Positions 59,368-64,000 of a DNA stretch of 64,000 bases are shown here, one piece after another. The notes under the pieces are model-generated. The model saw only the letters and a list, made by a program, of their open reading frames with translations. It was not told the DNA's origin and did no database searches. The number at the start of each line of letters is the position of its first letter. Position 1 is the stretch's first letter. The position numbers and the translations under genes are program-made. Origin of the DNA: an uncultured Oscillospiraceae bacterium (GTDB lineage Bacteria; Bacillota; Clostridia; Oscillospirales; Oscillospiraceae); assembly GCA_902497145.1 (NCBI GenBank), contig CABVDR010000001.1:91110-155109 (forward strand), written 5' to 3'.

Positions 59368-60888
59368 TTATTTCTTTACCGCTTCAAACATCTCCAGCAC
59401 CGACTGGTCGGGCTTGGGGGTGAGAAGGGAGACCACAACGATGGCCGCCAGGGCGCACAGGAAGGCGGGCAGCAGCTCATAGATGGCCCACACGCCGCCC
59501 ATGGGGGCAATGAGGAATTTCCACACAAAGACCATCACGCCGCCCACGATCATACCGGCCAAGGCGCCCCACTTGGTGGAGCGCTTCCAGAACAGCGCCA
59601 TCAGCATAGCGGGGCCGAAGGCGGCACCAAAGCCGGCCCAGGCAAAGGATACCACGCGGAACACGGAGCTATTGGGGTCCCGGGCCAGGAAGGCGGCAAT
59701 GAGGGCAATGACGATCATAACTGTCCGGGCCACGATCATGCCCCGCTTGCCGGAGAGGTTCTTCTTCAAAAAGTCGTTGCCCAGGTCCTGGGAGATGGAG
59801 GAGGAGGCGGCCAGCAGCTGGCTGTCGGCGGTGGACATGGTGGCGGCCAGAATGCCGGCCAGAATGATGCCGGCCAACAGAGCGGGCACCGCGCCGTACT
59901 GGCTGATCAGGCTGGCAATGTTCACGATGATGGTTTCCGCGTCCGCCAGCTGAGGCATAGCGCCCGCCTTGGTCATGGCGTTGCCCACCACACCGATAAA
60001 GATGGCCACTCCCATGGAGATGACCACCCAGGAGGAGGCCACCCGGCGGGACAATTTCAGCTTCTTCTCATCCTCAATGGCCATAAAGCGCACCAGAATG
60101 TGGGGCATGCCGAAGTAGCCCAGGCCCCAGGCCAGCAGGGAGCAGATGGTGAGCAGGCTGTATGGATTGGAGCCGCCGGTGGCGGGGTCATGAATCCGGT
60201 CCAGGGACAGGTAACCTGCCATGGAGCGGGCATTATCCATCACCGCGTCCAGGCCGCCAGCCTGGGTAACGCCGAAGCCCAGTACCACAATCAAAGCAAC
60301 CGTCATGATAATGGACTGGATGAGGTCGGTGAAGGAGGCGGCCAGGAAACCGCCCATAACGGTGTAGATCACGATGACGGCGGCGGAGATCAGCATGGCG
60401 GTGAGGTAGTCCATGCCAAACAGGGTGGAGAACAGCTTGCCGCAGGCGGAGAAGCCGGAGGCAGTGTAGGGAATAAAGAAGATGATGATGACCAGCGCGG
60501 AGATGGCGGACAGCAGGCAGCGGTCATCTCCCCAGCGCTTGGAGAAGAACTGAGGCACCGTAATGGCATCCAAACGGTGGGAGTAGCGGCGGATACGCCG
60601 GGCCACAATGAGCCAGTTTAAGTAGGTGCCGACGGCCAGGCCGATGGCGGTCCAGCTGGCCTCCGCCAGACCGGTGAGGTAGGCCACGCCGGGCAGGCCC
60701 ATCAGCAGCCAGGAGGACATATCGCTGGCCTCGGCGCTCATGGCGGTAACAAAGGGGCCCAGCTTTCGACCGCCCAGGTAGAAGTCGTCTACCGATTCGT
60801 TTTTCTTGGCACAGATCCAGCCGATCCACAGCATGAACAGCAGATAGACCACGATGGCCAGCAGGATCAGCATTTGCGCGGTGGTCAT
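59368..60888 (-). CDS. putP: Sodium/proline symporter (506 aa)
   Basis: SSS-family symporter with 13 hydrophobic helices. PutP features: DDFYLGGRKLGPFVTAMSAEASDMSSWLLMGLPG (sodium- and proline-binding first helices), RIRRYSHRLDAITVPQFF, MSTADSQLLAASS, and ends in a short basic tail. Imports proline with Na+, useful for Stickland-type amino acid use or osmoprotection. AAGGAG 9 bases before ATG 60888. A 36-bp palindrome and TATAAT box lie upstream. Confidence 0.93.
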   Translation of the reverse strand: MTTAQMLILLAIVVYLLFMLWIGWICAKKNESVDDFYLGGRKLGPFVTAMSAEASDMSSWLLMGLPGVAYLTGLAEASWTAIGLAVGTYLNWLIVARRIRRYSHRLDAITVPQFFSKRWGDDRCLLSAISALVIIIFFIPYTASGFSACGKLFSTLFGMDYLTAMLISAAVIVIYTVMGGFLAASFTDLIQSIIMTVALIVVLGFGVTQAGGLDAVMDNARSMAGYLSLDRIHDPATGGSNPYSLLTICSLLAWGLGYFGMPHILVRFMAIEDEKKLKLSRRVASSWVVISMGVAIFIGVVGNAMTKAGAMPQLADAETIIVNIASLISQYGAVPALLAGIILAGILAATMSTADSQLLAASSSISQDLGNDFLKKNLSGKRGMIVARTVMIVIALIAAFLARDPNSSVFRVVSFAWAGFGAAFGPAMLMALFWKRSTKWGALAGMIVGGVMVFVWKFLIAPMGGVWAIYELLPAFLCALAAIVVVSLLTPKPDQSVLEMFEAVKK

Positions 60889-60953
60889 GGGAACACGCTC
60901 CTTTTTCTTCAACTCTCCTGCTCCGATACACACTTTGCCGGAACAATGGGGCC

Positions 60954-61021
60954 ATTATAGCACAAAGAACGGCAGAATAGAATAAAGAATGGTGTATAGA
61001 ATGAATTCTATACACCATTCT
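60954..61021 (-). promoter_or_regulatory. putP promoter with a 36-bp upstream palindrome
   Basis: TATAAT (minus strand, 60954-60959) has only a weak -35. Upstream lie 17-bp perfect arms AGAATGGTGTATAGAAT/ATTCTATACACCATTCT around GA (60986-61021), partly repeated as AGAAT units toward the promoter. Probable site for an activator or for the TetR protein encoded next to it; as RNA it would be a long AT-rich hairpin ending the TetR transcript. Confidence 0.7.
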
Positions 61022-61072
61022 TGTAGCATCCGCTAAAAACCTTTAAAATCAACGAGAGCAGGCAGTACATTT

Positions 61073-61678
61073 CTAGGGAATTTTTTTGGACAACTGACTT
61101 CGAAAGCCGCCAAAGAACATGGGCAGCATGGTCTGGCTGTACTGGGGCAGGGAGTAGCCCCCCGCCGAAAGGCACCAGTCGTAGATGAGGGCACGCTCAC
61201 ACAGGGCGTATACCCGCACCAGCTCGCTGACCGTCACATCCCCCCGCAGCTCACCCCGCTGCTGCCCCTGGGCCATGATCTGCCGCAGTAATTTATAATA
61301 GGTACGGTTATAGTCCAGCAGGTGCTTTTCCCCTCGGGTCACCAGCTGGGAGGAGTAGAGCCTGGCCAGCAGGTCGGGGGAGATGGAGTTCTCGATCATC
61401 ACAAACAGCTCCTGGTTTAAGTACATCAGCTGGTCAAAGCGGTCCTGCTGTGGGTCCAGAGTGGGGGAGAGCTCCTCGTATTTCCGGTCGAAGAGGTAGG
61501 ACAGGGAGGAGAGCAGGGCGTCCTTACCTTCAAAATAGTGGTAGAAGGAACCCCGGGAGGTGCCGGAGGCCTGGATGATCTCCTCCACCGTGGTGTCGTC
61601 GTAGCCCTGCTGGTAGAAGAGGCTCCAGGCGGCCTCAATGATGCGGCCCTTGGTGTCCCGGTTGTTTTTCTTGGCCAT
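61073..61678 (-). CDS. TetR/AcrR-family regulator (201 aa)
   Basis: N-terminal helix-turn-helix (RIIEAAWSLFYQQGYDDTTV, IIQASGTSRGSFYHYFEGK) and a helical ligand domain of typical length. AAAGGAG 7 bases upstream selects ATG 61678 over 61708. Lies between the uridine phosphorylase gene and putP on the same strand; the large palindrome behind it makes putP a candidate target. Ligand unknown. Confidence 0.9.
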   Translation of the reverse strand: MAKKNNRDTKGRIIEAAWSLFYQQGYDDTTVEEIIQASGTSRGSFYHYFEGKDALLSSLSYLFDRKYEELSPTLDPQQDRFDQLMYLNQELFVMIENSISPDLLARLYSSQLVTRGEKHLLDYNRTYYKLLRQIMAQGQQRGELRGDVTVSELVRVYALCERALIYDWCLSAGGYSLPQYSQTMLPMFFGGFRSQLSKKIP

Positions 61679-61709
61679 GGGAGCGCTCCTTTCAAACGCA
61701 GAGTACAAA

Positions 61710-62483
61710 TTACGCCGATTGATCTGCCTGAATCAGCAGCTTCAGGGCCTCTACGCCCACCTCGATGGCAGCGGAGGTGTCGTGGGACTCCTTCTGATCC
61801 AGGCTAGCCTTCTCCCGCTCCTGGTTCCAGATCACGTGGAACACCGAGCCGCACCGCACCCCTCGCGTGGCGGCTACGGCGAACAGGGCGGCCGACTCCA
61901 TCTCGCTGGCCAGCACCCCCAGGCGCTTCCAGGCCTCCCACTTCTGCTCCAGCTCATAGCTCACTGGCATCCGGGCGGGGGAGTGCTGTCCATAGAAGGA
62001 GTCCTTGCACTGCACCACTCCGGCGTGCCAGGGCTTGCCCAGGTTCTGAGCCGCCCGGACCAGGGCCTGGGTCACGGTAAAGTCGGGGACGGCTGGCCAT
62101 TCCAGGGGGGCGTACTCCCGGCTGGTGCCCTCCATGCGCACCGCGCCGGTGGCCACCACCACGTCGTCGCTCTGCACCTCCAGCTTGATGCCCCCGCAGG
62201 TGCCCACCCGCACAAAGGTGTGGGCGCCCAGGTTGCACAGCTCCTCCATGGCGATGGCGGCGGAGGGGCCGCCGATGCCGGTGGACACCACGCTCACCTT
62301 CTCCCCCAGGAGGGTGCCGGTGTAGGTGGTGTACTCCCGGTTGGTCTGGATGTGGACGGGGGAATCAAAGTGTTGGGCGATGGCCTCACACCGCCCCGGG
62401 TCGCCGGGGAGAATGCAGTACTTGCCCACCTGACCGGGGGCGCACTGGATGTGAAATTGGACCTGGCGGCTCTGTTCATCCAT
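61710..62483 (-). CDS. udp: Uridine phosphorylase/PNP-UDP family nucleoside phosphorylase (257 aa)
   Basis: PNP/UDP family 1: phosphate loop ILPGDPGRCEAIA, STGIGGPSAAIAMEEL, VGTCGG, and the nucleoside-binding GVLASEMESAALFAVAA typical of uridine phosphorylase. Cleaves uridine with phosphate to uracil and ribose 1-phosphate in the cytosol. GGAGG 8 bases before the ATG. Followed after about 30 bases by the TetR gene. Confidence 0.9.
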   Translation of the reverse strand: MDEQSRQVQFHIQCAPGQVGKYCILPGDPGRCEAIAQHFDSPVHIQTNREYTTYTGTLLGEKVSVVSTGIGGPSAAIAMEELCNLGAHTFVRVGTCGGIKLEVQSDDVVVATGAVRMEGTSREYAPLEWPAVPDFTVTQALVRAAQNLGKPWHAGVVQCKDSFYGQHSPARMPVSYELEQKWEAWKRLGVLASEMESAALFAVAATRGVRCGSVFHVIWNQEREKASLDQKESHDTSAAIEVGVEALKLLIQADQSA

Positions 62484-62555
62484 AGAAAAAACCTCCTATG
62501 CGGCATTTTTCTCTATTATACCCTCTGATTTCCTCCCACACAAGCCACTTTCCTC

Positions 62556-62584
62556 TTGACAGTCCCTGGTAATGGTGATATATT
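62556..62584 (+). promoter_or_regulatory. thrS promoter
   Basis: TTGACA, 17-bp spacer, TATATT, opening a leader of about 420 bases that contains the T-box. Confidence 0.88.
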
Positions 62585-62590
62585 TTCTGC

Positions 62591-62979
62591 GTGAAATTGG
62601 CACTGACGGAGACCGAGCCGCCCGCGCCCCGTGCAGAGAGGGACACACATGCTGAAAGTTGTCCTACGCGGGCCAGCGGCTGCCACCACTCCCGAGCCGC
62701 CCGGGAAACAACCGGGACGGGTCCTCCCGTTACAGAGGTCACAAGCGGCACGTTGTCATCAGCTTCGTGCAATAAGGGTGGAACCGTGGGTCATCAGAGC
62801 GCGGAAAATAGACACACAGGGGAGCTTGGAGCAAAGCGAGGGCGAGAAACCAAGGCCGCCGGGGGCGGACTGTTTTAAGCCAGAGACGGAGCGAAAGCGA
62901 CCCGGCCGTGTGTCCAATTTGCAGCGTGACTAAAATACGATGCCTCACCCCTGAAACAACTCAGGGGTGAGGCGTTTTT
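62591..62979 (+). ncRNA. Threonine T-box leader with an enlarged antiterminator loop
   Basis: Stem I is seen as CAGAGAGGGACA...TGTCC around the CACATGCTGAAAG distal loop; a candidate Thr specifier ACC (followed by A) is at 62685-62687. The T-box core AAGGGTGGAACCGTG is at 62774-62788; its TGGA fits a tRNA with discriminator U. The antiterminator partner CACCCCT (62946-62952) is the 5' arm of the terminator GCCTCACCCCTGA/TCAGGGGTGAGGC plus T run (62942-62978). Between them sit about 157 bases with their own fold closed by GACACAC/GTGTGTC. Uncharged tRNA-Thr should favour the antiterminator and thrS transcription. Confidence 0.85.
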
Positions 62980-63014
62980 CTTACCCCTACCAAATTTGTA
63001 AGGAGGTTTTTCCC

Positions 63015-64000
63015 ATGTCTGAGGAGAACAAGAACGAGTTTACCTTTGAAAATCCTGAATACCGCCAGACCTACTGGCACACCTGCTCCCACGTGATGGC
63101 CCAGGCCGTCAAGCGTCTGTGGCCCGAGGTGAAGCTGGCCATCGGCCCCTCCATCGACGAGGGCTGGTACTACGATATGGACGCACCCTTCGCCTTCACT
63201 CCCGAGCACCTGGAGCAGATTGAGGCGGAGATGAAGAAGATCTGCAAGGAGAAGCTGAAGCTGGAGCGGTTTGAGCTGCCCCGGGCAGAGGCTTTGAAGT
63301 TCATGGAGGAGAAGGGCGAGCCCTACAAGGTGGAGCTTATTAACGACCTGCCTGAGGATGCCCACATCTCCTTCTACAAGCAGGGCGAGTTCACCGACCT
63401 GTGCGCCGGTCCCCACCTGGACTCCACCGGCCGCATCAAGGGCAACGCCCTGAAGCTCACTGCCTGCAATGCCGCCTACTGGCGCGGTGACTCCAACCGG
63501 GAGACCCTCCAGCGCATCTACGGCATCGCCTTCCCAAAGAAGGACGAGCTGGACGCCTATCTGGCCAAGATCGAAGAGGCTAAGAAGCGGGACCACCGGA
63601 AGCTGGGCAAGGAGCTGGGCCTGTTCATGCTCCGGGACGAGGGCCCCGGCTTCCCCTTCTTCCTGCCCAAGGGTATGACCCTGAAAAACACCCTGCTGGA
63701 CTACTGGCGTCAGGTCCACAAGAAGTATGGCTATGTGGAGATCTCCACCCCCATCATCCTCAACCGCCAGCTGTGGGAGCGTTCCGGCCACTGGGATCAC
63801 TATAAGCAGAACATGTACACCACCGTCATCGACGGCGAGGACTACGCCATCAAGCCCATGAACTGCCCCGGCGGCATGCTGGTCTACGCCAGCGAGCCCC
63901 ACTCTTACCGGGAGCTGCCCCTGCGGGTGGGTGAGATCGGTCTGGTCCACCGCCACGAGCTGTCCGGCGCCCTCCACGGCCTGTTCCGGGTGCGCTGCTT
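63015..64000 (+). CDS. thrS: Threonyl-tRNA synthetase, 3' truncated by the window
   Basis: About 328 residues are visible and the frame is open at the edge. It starts directly with the editing domain (HTCSHVMAQAV, the HxxxH pair, then DLCAGPHL with the editing Cys and His) and continues into the class II core (FLPKGMTLKN, STPIILNRQLWERSGHW, MNCPGGMLVY, RHELSGALHGLFR in motif 2). The usual N-terminal TGS domain of about 60 residues is absent: the AAGGAGG site stands right before this ATG and the terminator before that. Catalyses attachment of threonine to tRNA-Thr. Confidence 0.95.
   Translation, partial: MSEENKNEFTFENPEYRQTYWHTCSHVMAQAVKRLWPEVKLAIGPSIDEGWYYDMDAPFAFTPEHLEQIEAEMKKICKEKLKLERFELPRAEALKFMEEKGEPYKVELINDLPEDAHISFYKQGEFTDLCAGPHLDSTGRIKGNALKLTACNAAYWRGDSNRETLQRIYGIAFPKKDELDAYLAKIEEAKKRDHRKLGKELGLFMLRDEGPGFPFFLPKGMTLKNTLLDYWRQVHKKYGYVEISTPIILNRQLWERSGHWDHYKQNMYTTVIDGEDYAIKPMNCPGGMLVYASEPHSYRELPLRVGEIGLVHRHELSGALHGLFRVRC

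Noticed and set aside
63985..64000. Cys in place of the conserved Gly in RVRGF of ThrS motif 2
   Set aside because: The change is in the last codons of the window; one base at an edge may be an error or a tolerated variant, and the following residues cannot be seen.
1..64000. CRISPR array, transposase, integrase, rRNA or tRNA genes
   Set aside because: No regularly spaced repeats, no DDE or recombinase motifs, and no cloverleaf with a TTC-type T loop was found on reading both strands.

Overview
The window reads as chromosomal DNA of a strictly anaerobic, fairly GC-rich Gram-positive Clostridia member, most likely a gut Oscillospiraceae-type bacterium. This is inferred from strong AGGAGG-type ribosome sites, consensus sigma-A promoters, a T-box leader, an [FeFe] hydrogenase with rubrerythrin, SLH surface proteins, PnuC and ECF vitamin uptake, and sugar ABC systems. 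No rRNA, tRNA, CRISPR, transposase or phage gene was seen. Both edges cut genes: a diguanylate cyclase on the left and thrS on the right.

Layout. 1-5.5 kb: two large c-di-GMP proteins flanking a bacteriohemerythrin. 5.5-9.2 kb: a LysR regulator divergent from an SDR dehydrogenase, a MerR-tail-like small protein, a DUF3737 beta-helix protein and a cyclophilin-fold lipoprotein. 9.2-16.6 kb: an RCC1-like/SLH surface protein, divergent from an unusual sigma factor that continues into a membrane anchor and outside Ig-like domains, then a membrane protein and a lipoprotein. 16.7-18.9 kb: an [FeFe] hydrogenase fused in frame to a rubredoxin-rubrerythrin-rubredoxin module. 19.2-20.8 kb: MarR plus FUSC-like protein. 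20.9-30.6 kb: a LysR-controlled peptide and cysteine catabolism operon of visibly lower GC. 30.7-32.3 kb: divergent PnuC and ECF S component. 32.3-38.6 kb: TetR-MMPL exporter-giant surface protein operon with an operator overlapping its promoter. 38.6-40.1 kb: a lone MsmK-type ATPase behind a highly structured leader.

40.1-43.1 kb: DUF4250 protein, amidohydrolase, and an ECF sigma/anti-sigma pair. 43.2-48.5 kb: lipoprotein and a complete sugar or polyol ABC system. 48.7-54.6 kb: an AraC-controlled operon resembling 2,7-anhydro-sialic acid uptake (solute-binding protein, two permeases, NanOx/YjhC-like oxidoreductase, YhcH/NanQ-like protein). It has no ATPase of its own, and its binding-protein gene is frameshifted by a 4-bp duplication. 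54.7-64 kb: housekeeping genes rplM-rpsI, a TtcA-like protein, a CofE-like ligase, gdhA, putP with a 36-bp palindrome upstream, a TetR regulator, uridine phosphorylase, and thrS behind a T-box.

The strongest unusual signals are the hydrogenase-rubrerythrin fusion that keeps a perfect internal ribosome site, the membrane-tethered sigma factor, the thrS T-box whose antiterminator loop holds an extra folded domain of about 157 nt, and the 116-bp structured segment that splits the msmK ribosome site and an apparent ATG from the reading frame.

Longer gene-free stretches: 18860-19187 holds the hydrogenase promoter; 38531-38927 holds two promoters and the msmK leader; 57531-57955 holds a terminator, an AT-rich regulatory region and the gdhA promoter; 62484-63014 holds the thrS promoter and T-box. 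All functional names come from reading motifs; no database search was possible.
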